The notes under the pieces: model-generated | Database searches by the model: none | What the model was told of the DNA's origin: nothing | Seen by the model: only the letters and a program-made list of their open reading frames with translations | Shown here: in pieces, positions 1 to 12,467 of the stretch | How the letters are laid out: each line of letters begins with the position of its first letter | How positions within the stretch are numbered: the stretch's first letter is position 1 | Assembly (NCBI RefSeq): GCF_046630445.1 | Contig: NC_092337.1 | Coordinates: forward strand, 192,464,001 to 192,528,000 | Length of the DNA stretch: 64,000 nucleotides | Reading direction: 5' to 3' | Origin: Rutidosis leptorrhynchoides | Taxonomy: Eukaryota > Streptophyta > Magnoliopsida > Asterales > Asteraceae | Translations under genes and position numbers: made by a program

Positions 1-49
1 ACCCTTTTTGTGGAACACTATGTAAACATCTAAAAAGAATCAATTGTTG

Positions 50-599
50 CATGGAAGTAAAGTCTTCCATGTTTGCTTCAAAAACATCAAGTGTCTAAAG
101 CCTCAAGCTTTAGCACTTCTGGATGACTCAAGTCCATCCATCAAAGGGAGTAAAGTCTCCCGAATGTCACTTTACTTGGTGTGGGATACTTCCTAATCCA
201 CATCATTTCATATTGACATTGGTTGATTCATCAATTCACGATGTTTCAACTGATGTATCATACTGAAGGAAGAGGAGCCACCGTGCTTCACAATGTGCTA
301 TCCTCCTTAGAAGCAATGGCTTCGTGCTAGTGTTGCTTAGACAACACATGCCATATCCAAAAGCTATGGCACCCTTTGTTCTATCAATTAACGGAAAGGT
401 AGTTACTACTTCCTACGTTTTCTTAATATAAGCATAAAACCTTGTTATGTGGGTAGTAGCCAAGTGTTTTAATCACTTCCGGGAGAGTCGAGTCCTCCCA
501 TATCTTTTTGGAAGTCAAGTCTTTCAAACTTGGAAGTAAATTCTTTCAAGTTAAGTTATGAAACAAAAAGACCTAAGCTTGAAAGTAAAGTCTTTCAAG
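50..599 (+). repeat. Stem-loop array in element G
   Basis: At least seven short inverted repeats occur with the same loop. Examples: 50-71 (8-bp stem CATGGAAG, loop TAAAGT), 146-161 (GGGAG, TAAAGT), 578-599 (CTTGAAAG, TAAAGT). Weaker or longer-looped members are at 121-139 (GGATG/CATCC), 481-499 (GGGAG/CTCCC), 508-527 and 529-550. The stems differ but remain complementary, whereas the loop is nearly fixed (TAAAGT, TCAAGT or TAAATT). The counterpart in element B is at 18139-18970. Confidence 0.75.
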
Positions 600-830
600 T
601 ATCGTGCCATAGACCCACCGAAAAACTCACACCCAAGATAGTTGCTCTTCCATCGCTATTGACACCGAATAGTATGTTTACGGGGGGAGTAACTACCCGT
701 GCGGTCGTTCCACCACCGGGATGACTTTTATGTACATAGCCTTTATGAGCCCAAGATAGTTATTGTCTCATCGCCTCCGAACAGGTAGTAGTTCATTTTT
801 GTGATATACCGGGGCAATAGCTATCCATGC

Positions 831-835
831 AGTTG
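831..835. other. Target-site duplication of element A, left
   Basis: AGTTG directly precedes the TGTGACGAC start of A's 5' LTR. The right flank at 11645-11649 reads GGTTG, one mismatch. The tandem unit of element G that A interrupts supports AGTTG followed by TTCC as the empty site. Confidence 0.55.
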
Positions 836-989
836 TGTGACGACTCGGAGATTTCCGACTAAATTTAAACCTAATCTTGTTATGATTTTGACACAATAAG
901 CAAAATCTGTAAAGATGAGTCTCAAAATTATGGAACTGTTTATACATTTAACCTTTGACCATTCCCGACGATTCACGAACAATTGTGTG

Positions 990-992
<3 letters not shown>

Positions 993-1057
<65 letters not shown>
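993..1057. repeat. (TA)n microsatellite
   Basis: A pure TA run about 160 bp into the A 5' LTR. The 3' LTR has a TA run at the same place (8102-8162). Confidence 0.95.
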
Positions 1058-1061
<4 letters not shown>

Positions 1062-1444
1062 AGAAATATTACGTATTATAAAATATGTAAAATGTATAAA
1101 TATTAAATATTCAATATATGTTGTTATACATTAAATAATTATTAGATATTACAAAATTAATAATATGTGATATTAATATATTAAATGTAATTACAAGTTA
1201 AGACGTAGTTATTTTTATAATAATATTATCACTTTCAGTATTAATATTAATATTAATATTACTATCATTATTTGTAAAATTATGATTATCAAAATAAATC
1301 TTTTATATATAAAGATTATTATGAGAAAAATTAAAAGTATAATTTAGTTAAGATTTAAATATCCTTAGTTATTATTATTAGTAATATTATTATTAGTGTA
1401 ATTAATAGTATTAATATATTTATAATTGATAATTATCAAAATAT

Positions 1445-1449
<5 letters not shown>

Positions 1450-1498
<49 letters not shown>
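1450..1498. repeat. (TA)n microsatellite
   Basis: Second TA run of the A 5' LTR. The matching 3' LTR locus (8560-8622) is followed there by a further TA run at 8702-8804. Confidence 0.95.
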
Positions 1499-1501
<3 letters not shown>

Positions 1502-2550
1502 ATATATAAATAGATGTATAAATACAGCTAATTACATATACATATAAAGAATATAAAACTGATATATATATATATACAGTCATACGCGTAATTTTTTTAT
1601 TCAACATAGGATTTAGTTTTCTTTCTTTTTCTTTTTAAATGTATTTATATTTAGATGATGTAACAGCAAGACTTTGCACTTGAATCTGTTTTCTATCGTA
1701 ATCTGATTAGGAATGGGTTTTTGTTTTTGTCCCAAGTTTGTTACATCTCAATATCAACTTGTACGAACCAAATCCTTTCATGATTTACTTTATGTTATTT
1801 TATTTATTATTTTTTTATTTTTTGTTTGTTATCTGTGATACAATTCGAGAACAATTTTTTTTATATAACTGAGCAATTCAATAGCGTAATAGAATCATTC
1901 CAATATCTTCTCACTACCACTATCAATTTCAAACTTCTTTTTACAGTTTAATTTTGCTGAATTTTATAAAAATTATGCGAAGAACACAGACTATCCCCTG
2001 TTTGTGTTTTAATTTTTAAAGGCTCAAATTCGATTTCCATTTCCCAAAGTAATAATGCTATTTTGATAAGAATATATTACTCAAACAATCTGCAAGATTT
2101 GAGGTTTCAATTCTTCCTATCGTTCATAAATTCTTGAGTCAAAGTTCAAAATTTAAAAGTCAACAGTTTCGTTCTTTGAGAAATTCTAATTCGTTTTAAT
2201 GTTTCTTGTTAATTCGATGAATTAGAAAGTTTATAGTAATGATTTACAACATATTTTATGTTGTACTCTTTCCCTAAAAACCGTCCAAAGATCAAAATCG
2301 ATTGTGGAGTTCATATTTTTTTTTTGCGTACAAACTGATTCTGATTTCAGTCCATTTTAATTTTTTTCGTTTTGTTAATTCCAAACCCACCTTTACGTTT
2401 GTTTCTGCTTCAAATCCATGTCCACTTCAAACTGGTAATATGTTTGATTTGATTTTTGGTCGACCAGTTGTGTGAGGAGGAAGAAGATGGATAGAACACA
2501 TGAACGTACGGGATATATGTTATTATTTTCTGTAATATTTTGGAAAAAGG

Positions 2551-2630
2551 GCAGCAGCACAACTGGTTTCATGTGATGACGGGTATACGGGAGGTCGCCG
2601 GTTCGAGTCTTGGGGATGACAGTTTTTTTT
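2551..2630 (+). other. tRNA-like Pol III unit in A 5' LTR
   Basis: An 80-bp segment contains a near-consensus Pol III B box, GGTTCGAGTCT at 2600-2610, an A-box-like stretch about 40 bp upstream (around AACTGGT), and a run of eight T at 2623-2630 that could end Pol III transcription. The acceptor ends do not pair, so it is not a functional tRNA gene. It looks like a tRNA-derived (SINE-like) remnant carried by the LTR, and it is repeated at 9778-9857. Confidence 0.5.
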
Positions 2631-2652
2631 AAAGCCTTTTTATTGAGAGGTA

Positions 2653-2808
<156 letters not shown>

Positions 2809-3793
2809 GTTATTAATTATTATTGCTATTGTTATTAATGTTATTATTATTATTATGAGCATTATGAACTTGGTTATTTTAATAGAATAAGTATTATTAT
2901 TATTATTATGGTTATGATTAAGATTATTATTATTATTATATATTCATTAACATTGTTATTGTTATTATTATTATTTATATCAAAAATCAATAAGAGTATT
3001 TTTATTAAAACCTTAGAATCACTAGTATTATCAATATAGATATTACCAGTACAACTATGATTATGAATATCAAAATTATTATTATTTTCACTAGTATTAA
3101 TACCAATTCATAATTATTAGGATTATTATTTATATTACAAACATAAGTATCATTATAAATATTAACATTATTATTATTATTATTAATATAATTACAACTA
3201 TTGGTATTACTATTAATAAAAATTTTAATCATGGTTAACGAACATCATGTTATTATCAATAAAGCTATCAGTATTATTATTATTAGTATTAGTATTATCA
3301 ACATTATTAACATTAAAATTATTATCAATTTATATGGATGATTATTTTTGTCTCTATGCATGGGACGTATATTTATGAGAATTGAAAATGAAAATCTTGT
3401 GGTCTATTAAAATGATGGAAATGATTAATTATGTTAAACTAATGAACTCACCAACCTTTTGGTTGACACTTTAAAGCATGTTTATTCTCAGGTATGAAAG
3501 AAATCTTCCGCTGTGCATTTGCTCATTTTAGAGATATTACTTGGAGTCATTCATGACATATTTCAAAAGGCATTGCATTCGAGTCGTTGAGTTCATCAAG
3601 ATTATTATTAAGTCAATTATAGTTGGATATATCATGAAATGGTATGCATGCCGTCAACTTTCGATGAAATGAAAGTTTGTCTTTTAAAAACGAATGCAAT
3701 ATTTGTAAAATGTATCATATAGAGGTCAAGTACCTCACGATGTAACCAATTGTAATGTATTCGTCCAGGTGGATTAGGACGGGTCATGAAAGG

Positions 3794-3811
3794 TGGTATC
3801 AGAGCGGTGGT
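3794..3811 (+). promoter_or_regulatory. Primer-binding site of element A
   Basis: TGGTATCAGAGC immediately downstream of the 5' LTR matches the usual primer site of plant elements primed by initiator tRNA-Met. The leader that follows (GGTCTTA, GAACCAG, GCATTAGTG, GACTTCGACCGTGT blocks, to about 3890) is shared with D, E and F. Confidence 0.85.
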
Positions 3812-4199
3812 CTTAGCGAACCAGGTCTTGCATTAGTGCGTCTAACTGATAGTTGCTTAGATGCATTAATGAGTCTGGACTTCGACCGTGTCTGCATGTC
3901 AAAAGTTTTGCTTATCATTTCGAGTCGAAAATTACCTACTTATCATCCTTAGGAAAATACCTGCTTATCATTCCTAGTCTAGACACATCTTACTTCATTG
4001 ATTGCATAAATAGTGTATAGACAAATTCATATCTTAGCGTATCTGTTACTGTAACTTTGCCTGACATATTCCGTAGATTCCTCCGTAACTTATGGGATTT
4101 TTGTATTATATATGCATATGTAAAATTATGTATTGCAGGATACTAATCTACATCCTATAATCTATTTCTTATCGAAAATTCTTCATCTGATCGTACGAG

Positions 4200-4930
4200 A
4201 TGAATCCCTCAACCAGTTTGAGTCCCTCAGATTTCGATAGCTATTCTGATAGTTATTCCGATAGCTATTCCGATATGCATTTTCACTCAAACTCCGAAAA
4301 CAGTGTAACTGAAATGGAGCAACCAATCAGCCATCCCTAATTTATCTGATGGGTTCGTAGTCGACTTAACCGATGGAGACGAGAAAAAGGCGATCTCTTC
4401 CACCCACCAACCTGCACTCTTGGCAAAGAACCTGAAGCACTTACCGGCGAACCTATTTGAAACACCATTCTCATATTCATTCCCAGAGTATCTCGCCACG
4501 ATTATATTCTATCTAAAATTCTAGATATTATTCATCCGCTCGTCCGAACCGACAATCATCACGATTATATTCTATCTAAAATTCTAGATATTATTCATCC
4601 TCTCGTCCGAACCGACAATCATCCCGGAATAATGGAAGAAGTCAACGAGCTTCGTGCCTGAGTTGTAGCCTTGGAAAATATGGTACAAAATGTACCAGCT
4701 TCAGCAACATCACCGGCACCAACAGTACCACCAACATCAATACCAGTACCACCAACAACTTAAGTTTCAACAAAACACGCCTCAACATCTCATTATGTAC
4801 CTCGAGCATAATCATCATTCTACGAATCGTTCTACATCATTTTTCTTCGTTCGACATGACGATTATGTAATCTTCAATGTTTTAGAGATTATATATTCTA
4901 GTTCTAACGGTGAATCAAATGAGATTAATA
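4200..4930 (+). pseudogene. Broken N-terminal ORF of element A (gag-like position)
   Basis: The frame opens at 4200 with a Ser/Asp/Tyr-rich segment (repeats of SYSD), stops after about 46 codons, and continues with more stops through a region whose translation matches the 61006-61254 frame of family F (SRVSRHDYIL, then EEVNELRA). The next segment reads as a short coiled-coil-like stretch (LENMVQN) and a Pro/Ala/Thr tail. A TGA follows NELRA in both A and F. The function is not recognised; its place after the leader suggests a gag-type or leader ORF. The 63-bp tandem duplication at 4498-4623 disrupts it further. Confidence 0.45.
4498..4623 (+). repeat. 63-bp tandem duplication
   Basis: Two adjacent copies (4498-4560 and 4561-4623) differ at one visible base. 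Family F has a single copy at 61156-61218, so this is a duplication private to A. Confidence 0.9.
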
Positions 4931-5051
4931 TCACATTAACTCATTAAATCCATGATTATATCTGAAGAAAATATATATGTATATATATTTTCATAAATAT
5001 TGTAATTAAAAATTCTTTCGTACAAACTGTTAATGGTGAAAATATTTTTAA

Positions 5052-5068
5052 CGGGTAGGTAATACCCG
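5052..5068. repeat. Palindrome CGGGTA/TACCCG
   Basis: CGGGTA-GGTAA-TACCCG. It repeats the motif that ends at the 3' LTR junction (TAACGGGTAGGTAC in related elements) and corresponds to the palindromes before gag in D and E. Confidence 0.7.
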
Positions 5069-5477
5069 AGGAATATTTAGATTTCACATTAATAAGTTAC
5101 ATTGTACATTCTTCGAATCTGATTAACAGTCATTTACTATCCTACTTACAACCACCGATATACGTATCCGTTCATCGCAGAATAATCATTTTCATTCAAT
5201 TTCATATTTGGATTTTGACCTATCAGAATCCAACAAGTGGCATAATGAAGAAAACATTAGACAAAATAAAATTTGTTAGAAACAGACAAATTAACTATGA
5301 GGAATTTTGTTAAGAATTCACGCTAACAAAATCCTAGCTAACTGTTCATAGCTAACTGTTAATTCCGTATTACATTTATTTATCACAATTTATTTATCGC
5401 AATTTAATTATCGCAATTTTAATTCTCGCAATTTTATTTATCGTCATTTAATTTCTGTAATTATTTTACGCACTTTA

Positions 5478-5660
5478 AATATCGGGACACGTATACAAGG
5501 TTTTGACATGTCATATCGACACATCTATATATATTATTTGGAATCACCATAGACACTCTATATGTAGTAATGATCGAGTTCTCTATACAGGGTTGAGGTT
5601 GATTCTCAAATAATACATATACTTTGAGTGGTGATCGAGTCTGAGACATGTACACGGGTC
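5478..5660 (+). repeat. Module shared with D/E-family LTRs
   Basis: This internal block contains the landmarks CATAGACACTCTATATG, TATACAGGGTTGAGGTTGATT and ACTTTGAGT. They recur in the same order in LTR C (15548-15722), E (31650-31830), D 5' (34005-34180) and D 3' (43668-43840). Family F has a shortened copy at 62047-62165. In A and F it lies in the internal region; in C, D and E it lies in the LTR. Confidence 0.75.
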
Positions 5661-7909
5661 ACGATACGTATTAATTAATTCGAATATTATATATTAAACT
5701 ATATATGAATTATTGGACTGTTAACTTTGGACTATCGACTGTGGACTAATAACATTGGACAATTAAAATGAATTAAAATATTGATTATAACATATAAAAC
5801 TAAACAATTCTTCAAGTTTTCCACTTGATTTCATCTGAAACCTCATTTGTATTTTGACAATTACAATCCGCGTTCAAACCTTTCATGATTCTTGAAAACA
5901 CCTCAATTGAGAGGATGGACCAACCGCACTTCTTTTACGGAAGAAAAGATTGATACATATAATTATGCAATTGAAAACACTCGAAACCTGAGCAAACATT
6001 TAACACGTATCTGTGCTAGCTCTTTTGGCGTTATTATTACCGAAAGTAACTTTGCAATCCCTTTCCAAATTAACCAATTTTGTCACAGCTTCAGCAAATC
6101 AACTCCGACTTCTCATTCAAATGAACTCTACTATTAATTTGATATATAAGTTCGACTTTCGTCATCGTTACCGGGGAACCGTTTATATCCCACCACATTA
6201 ACAGTAAACTTACCAACAACTTCTTTGATCTTTGACTTTCTGAAAAGTTATTATATTCATTGAAACCCTATCATCTACTCATCTGCATCTGATAACGAGA
6301 ATTACCATACCAATTATCGGGAAATAGCAATCAGTATTTGGAATCTCGCAATGTCTCTACATCAACAGTTAAACGTATACATATAGCATTTATCTCTTGG
6401 AATTAAGATTTTCCATTCTGAAATTCTGAAAAGCACATAGTCTACGAATTACTACTCGAAATGTTGAAAAAGCTGAATGAAGCAGCAGAAAATGTAGACA
6501 ACTGTAAGCGACCTTAACCGTCGAAAGTAGGATGATAAAGAATAGAGTGTTGGAAATGCTCGATAGAAAATTTTGTACCAAAAAGCGAATTATGCAAAAT
6601 TATGAAGGTGACTGTGGACAAATCACAAGAGCTAAACTTGTACATAAAGAATCCTGATGATTCTGTTTCTGATGAAATCTTTAGAAAATATCTTGCTCCG
6701 TACTCATGTTAAATCTTGTGAAAAAATATATTTCTTCACCAACCTTCGATCTTAGAAATTCCAAAATATATCATCATAAATATCTTCGATATTTCTGAGG
6801 ATATTTTCATAAATATTCTTGTCCGAAATTATTTATCTCTTCATGCTATCTATGTTACATCATAAAGGAAACTGTATAGTTTCTTTATTCTGTAAACTTT
6901 TGAGTTTAAATTCTGAATGTTTTTGAAATGTTGGGGAACTGATGCATGAGTTAGTATAATATAATGACACTTGATCAACGTGATTATATTACAGTAAGTC
7001 ATGCTGAGTTTCTAGTAAAACGTGATGATTCACAGACTATAACGTCATCATGTGCCATGTTACACGACTCTTACATTCTATCTAATCTCTAAACATATCG
7101 AGAACATATCTTCCAGATAGTTCTATCTTTTTTCTTGAATTCTGATAATTTAACCAATCAGGAACGTGCTGTTACAATCTCTCTCTTAGAAAATTAGTCG
7201 TGTCCATTCGAAACTCCATACCTATGAATTCTGGGCCATTATCCGCTTGACTTGAAGCCGGGAAGAGAAAGCAATAGCATGGAGCTCCGAAATATAAAAA
7301 GAAATATAAAGCTCAACAATAATACAGAAATTACAAACTGTGGATATTAATACGAATATCAATATAAAGACACGGTATAATTAAGAATAGTATCACCTCA
7401 AGGTAATAGTAGAAGTAAATAGATTCTTCTGGTGGAAGATTGAAAAGAAGGATGATAGAAATGATAATTAGGAAAATATCAAGGATTAGAACTGGATTAA
7501 GCATTTTCAAAATCTTTTGGATGTATGAACTAAGAAAAAAAGTATAGGAATGGTGAGAATAATGGAACGGAATAGCTTAATTTATAATGGGAATATCAGA
7601 CAGAGTAATCGAGACAGATCACCGTATTTAATTATAGAGATCTTAATTTCCTTATTCACCGAAGAATCAAATCTTTTAGATTTCGAAGATATTCTTTAAA
7701 TCCCTTGAATTCCGGAATCCAACTTTGACTACGTCAAAAGTCAGGAAAATTCTAATTTTTCTCAGTTCAATCTTTTGTGACAGCTTCACTCGTACTCTTC
7801 GAGTAATCGAATTATCTTATCCATATTACTCAACAGTAATAAAACTCTATTTATCAGCTCAAATTTGTCATGAAAACATTTTTAATGTTAGCTATGACGA
7901 CCACGATCA
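5661..7909 (+). mobile_element. Element A internal 3' region with two decayed unknown frames
   Basis: This is homologous throughout to 54703-56360 and 62300-64000 of family F. Two short frames are recognisable: near 6603-6710 (compare 55350-55550 and 63089-63283) and 7017-7196 (compare 55728-55910 and 63504-63686). In A the second frame carries an in-frame TAA where F has a Gln codon. I do not recognise either product. The rest shows no coding signal. Confidence 0.5.
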
Positions 7910-7944
7910 AATTTCGGGACTAAATTTCTTTAACGGCTAGGTAC
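7910..7944 (+). promoter_or_regulatory. 3' terminal (polypurine-tract region) of element A
   Basis: AAATTTCGGGACTAAATTT followed by TAACGGCTAGGTAC lies directly before the 3' LTR. The same arrangement precedes the 3' LTRs of D, E and F, so plus-strand priming probably occurs here. Confidence 0.65.
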
Positions 7945-8101
7945 TGTGACGACTCGGAGATTTCCGACTAAATTTAAACCTAATCTTGTTATGATTTCGA
8001 CACAATAAGCAAAGTCTGTAAAGATGAGTCTCAAAATTATGGAACTGTTTATACATTTAACCTTTGACCATTCCCGATGATTCAGGAACAATTGTGTGTA
8101 A

Positions 8102-8162
<61 letters not shown>
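8102..8162. repeat. (TA)n microsatellite
   Basis: TA run at the same LTR position as 993-1057. Confidence 0.95.
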
Positions 8163-8166
<4 letters not shown>

Positions 8167-8559
8167 TACTATACATAAGAAATATTACGTATTATAAAAT
8201 ATGTAAAATGTATAAATATTAAATATTAAATATATGTTGTTATACATTAAATAATTATTAGATATTACAAAATTAATAATATGTGATATTAATATATTAA
8301 ATGTAATTACAAGTTAAGACGTAGTTGTTTTTATAAAAATATTATCACTTTCAGTATTAATATTAATATTACTATCATTATTTGTAAAATTATGATTATC
8401 AAAATAAATCTTTTATATATAAAGATTATAATAAGAAAAATTAAAAGTATAAATTAGTTAAGAGTTAAATATCCTTAGTTATTATTATTAGTAATATTAT
8501 TATTAGTGTTATTAATAGTATTAATATATTTATACTTGATAATTATCAAAATATATAAA

Positions 8560-8807
<248 letters not shown>

Positions 8808-9777
8808 TCATAAGCGTAATTTTTTTATTCAACATAGGATTTAGTTTTCTTTCTTTTTCTTTTTAAATGTATTTATATTTAGATGATGTAACAGCAAGAC
8901 TTTGCACTTGAACCTGTTTTCTATCGTAATCTGATTAGGAATGGGTTTTTGTTTTTGTCCCAAGTTTGTTACATCTCAATATCAACTCGTACGAACCAAA
9001 TCCTTTTACGATTTACTTTATGTTATTTTATTTATTATTTTTTTTGTTTGTTATCTGAGATACAAATCGGGAACAATTTTTTTATATAACTGAGCAATTC
9101 AATCCCGTAATAGAATCATTCCAATATCTTCTCACTACCACTATCAATTACAAACTTCTTTTTACAGTTTAATTTTGCTGAATTTTATAAAAATTATGCG
9201 AAGAACACAGACTATCCTCTGTTCGTGTTTTAATTTTTAAAGGCTTGAATTCGATTTCCATTTCCAAAAGTAATAATACTATTTTGATAAGAATATATTA
9301 CTCAAACAATCTGCAAGATTTGAGGTTTCAATTCTTCCTATCGTTCATAAATTCTTTAGTCAAAGTTCAAAATTTAAAAGTCAACAGTTTCGTTCTTTGA
9401 GAAATTCTAATTCGTTTTAATGATTCTTGTTAATTTGATGAGTTAGAAAGTTTATAGTAATGATTTGCAACATATTTTATGTTGTAATCTTTCCCTAAAA
9501 ACTGTCCAAAGATCAAAATCGATTGTGGAGTTCATAAATTTTATTTTATTTTTTGCGTACAAACTGATTCTGATTTCAGTCCATTTTAATTTTTTCGGTT
9601 TGTTAATTCCAAACCCACCTTTACGTTTTTTTCTGCTTCGAATCCATGTCCACTTCAAACCGGTAATATGTTTGATTTGATTTCTGGTCGACCAGTTGTG
9701 TGAGGAGGAAGAAGATGGATAGAACACAGGAACGTACGGGATATATGTTATTATTTTCTGTAATATTTCGGAAAAGG

Positions 9778-9857
9778 GCAGCTGCCTAACTGGTTTCATG
9801 TGATGACGGGTATACGGGAGGTCGCCGGTTCGAGTCCTGGGGATGACAGTTTTTTTT
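9778..9857 (+). other. tRNA-like Pol III unit in A 3' LTR
   Basis: Second copy of the unit at 2551-2630. The B box GGTTCGAGTCC (9827-9837) is closer to consensus here, and the T8 run is at 9850-9857. The LTR of family F lacks the unit. Confidence 0.5.
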
Positions 9858-9883
9858 AAAGCCTTTTTATTGAGAGGTAGTTG

Positions 9884-9999
<116 letters not shown>

Positions 10000-11649
10000 G
10001 TTATAAATTATTATTGCTATTGTTATTATTATTATTATTATGAGCATTATGAACTTGGTTATTTCAATAGAATAAGTATTATTATTATTATTATTATTAT
10101 GGTTATGATTAAGATTATTATTATTATATATTCATTAACATTGTGATTGTTATTGTTATTATTATTATTTATATCAAAAATCAATAAGAGTATTTTTATT
10201 AAAACCTTAGAATCACTAGTATTATCAATATAGATATTACCAGTACAACTATGATTATGAATATCAAAATTATTATTATTTTCACTAGTATTAATACCAA
10301 TTCATAATTATTCGGATTATTATTTATATTTCAAACATAAGTATCATTATAAATATTAACATTAACATTATTATTATTAATATAATTACCACTATTGGTA
10401 TTACTATTAATAAAAATTTTAATCATGGTTAACGAACATCACATTATTATCAATAAAGCTATCAGTATTATTATTATTAGTATTATCAACATTATTAACA
10501 TTAAAATTATTATGAAAATAAAAGTTTTAAAGATATTATTAAGGTTATAAGTATGTACTAATCATATTAACAATTTTATATAAATATTCATAAATAACAA
10601 ATTAAGTATTTTTAATATATTACAAATCAGATATATATATTAATATAATTATACAGATATTAATCATTTTGGATATATACACAAATTAAATATATAATAT
10701 ATAAATTAAGATATAATAAATAAAGTTTTTCGATTACGATTATGTGTATTAATAAATATACAAATGATATAGGTTCGTGAATCCTAGGCCAACCCTGCAT
10801 TGTTCAGTTTTGTCATATGTATTTTTACTACAAAATACAGTATGGTGAGTTTCATTTGCCTTTTTACCCTTTATATTTTTGGGCTGAGAATACATGCGCA
10901 ATTTTTATAAATATTTTACGAAATAGACACAATTAATTGAAACTACATTACATGGGTGAATGATCGAAGCCGAATATGCCCCTTTTAGCTTGGTAGCCTA
11001 AGAATTTTAGAACAAACCCCCAAATTGACGCGAATTATAAAGATAGATCTATCGGGCCCAACAAGCCCCATTCTGGAATTTGGAATGCTTTAGTACTTCG
11101 ATTTTATCATGTCCGATGGGTGTCCCGGAATGATGGGGATATTCTATATGCATCTTGTTAATGTCGGTTACCAGGTGTTCAATCCATATGAATGATTATT
11201 TTTGTCTCTATGCATGGGACGTATATTTATGAGAACTGAAAATGAAAATCTTGTGGTCTATTAAAATGATGGAAATGATTATTTATGTTAAACTAATGAA
11301 CTCACCAACCTTTTGGTTGACACTTTAAAGCATGTTTATTCTCAGGTATGAAAGAAATCTTTCGCTGTGCATTTGCTCATTTTAGAGATATTACTTGGAG
11401 TCATTCATGACATATTTCAAAAGCGTTGCATTCGAGTCATTGAGTTCATCAAGATTATTATTAAGTCAATTATAGTTGGATATATCATGAAATGGTATGC
11501 ATGCCGTCAACTTTCGATTAAATGAAAGTTTGTCTTTTAAAAACGAATGCAATGTTTGTAAAATGTATCATATAGAGGTCAAGTACCTCGCGATGTAACC
11601 AATTGTAATGTATTCGTTCAGGTGGATTAGGACGGGTCATGAAAGGTTG

Positions 11650-12467
11650 TTCCAAAACCGGGATGGCTTTGGATGCACAAAACTTTAAAACCACAAAATT
11701 TTTGAAAAACTTGTCTTGTTTAACAACTTTACTTGTTTTCCCTTTTTAAAATCGGAAATGGTTTTCTAAAAAGCCTCGTTTTCCCTAAGGCTAAACCTTT
11801 TTCGTGGATGACTCATGTAACTTGGCGCTCCATTACACCGAAAAGAAACTTGTGGGCAATCCTTGATGATGATAAGGAGAGTGGGGTATGAAGGTGAAGC
11901 TTGATGATTTATAGCTTGAGGAATGCTCCTAGAAAGGTTTCTACTAAAAAGCTTAAGTCTTGATCCATTTAATCTAAAATGCAAAATCTTGTAGATATTT
12001 GAGCCTTTCTAGGGTACATGCTTGTGTTTTGATGAGAATTTGATTGTGGAAATGTGAAGAAGAGTAGTTTAGGCTTGAATGTTTGAGTTTTTAAGGATGT
12101 TTTTGAAGTTTGAAGTTTTGCGTGATGTTAATTATGAAGATAACAAGTGACTTGGCATACTATTTCTTGAATTCCGCCCTATTTTGAAACTTTGGGCAAT
12201 TTTTGAAGCCAAGTCCTTGTTTGTTAGTGAAGATTTTGGAACAACCTTTCATGACCCATCCTAAGCTCTAGAAGAAATTTGGTTTTGGATATGTTTGATT
12301 GAAGATTTTGCTTGCGAAATTGTTCAAGTTGAAGTCCTTGAAAGATTGACAAGATTGTTGAGGTAATTCTTTGTGATTTGTGAAGTATTTTTGAGTTTGT
12401 TCAAAGTTAGAAAAGTTGAAATGACCATACTTGAAGTTGCAATATCTCATTAGTCAAAGTTGGTCAA
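11650..12467 (+). mobile_element. Element G internal region, part 2
   Basis: This continues G after element A (TTCCAAAACCGGGATGGC resumes the tandem unit cut at 835) and runs to the GTCAA target of element B. It shows no coding potential in any frame and is the long 3' non-coding region typical of Athila/Tat elements. The bases 11645-11649 are A's right target duplication. Confidence 0.65.
12463..12467. other. Target-site duplication of element B, left
   Basis: GTCAA, identical to 27987-27991 on the far side of element B. Confidence 0.9.

Larger units (their letters stand above)
1..835 (+). mobile_element. Element G, 3' internal non-coding region, part 1
   Basis: This is a piece of an old Athila-like Ty3/gypsy element on the plus strand. 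The block around 230-375 matches the reverse complement of 18480-18640 in element B, so it is the homologous 3' non-coding region in the opposite orientation. It contains the hairpin array described separately. A roughly 120-bp unit is tandemly repeated: one copy starts near 628, the second near 749. The second copy is cut at 835 by element A and resumes at 11650, which shows that the two pieces of G were once contiguous. No open frame in it looks coding. The 5' part of G lies outside the window. Confidence 0.75.

Noticed and set aside
1..835. Independent gene or promoter region at the window start
   Set aside because: It matches the reverse complement of element B's 3' non-coding region and has no coding frame.
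2551..2630. Functional tRNA gene
   Set aside because: There is a B box and a terminator, but the acceptor ends do not pair and the arms do not fold as a tRNA.
3755..3952. 65-codon plus-strand frame
   Set aside because: It spans the LTR end, primer site and leader of element A; its conservation is explained by those signals.
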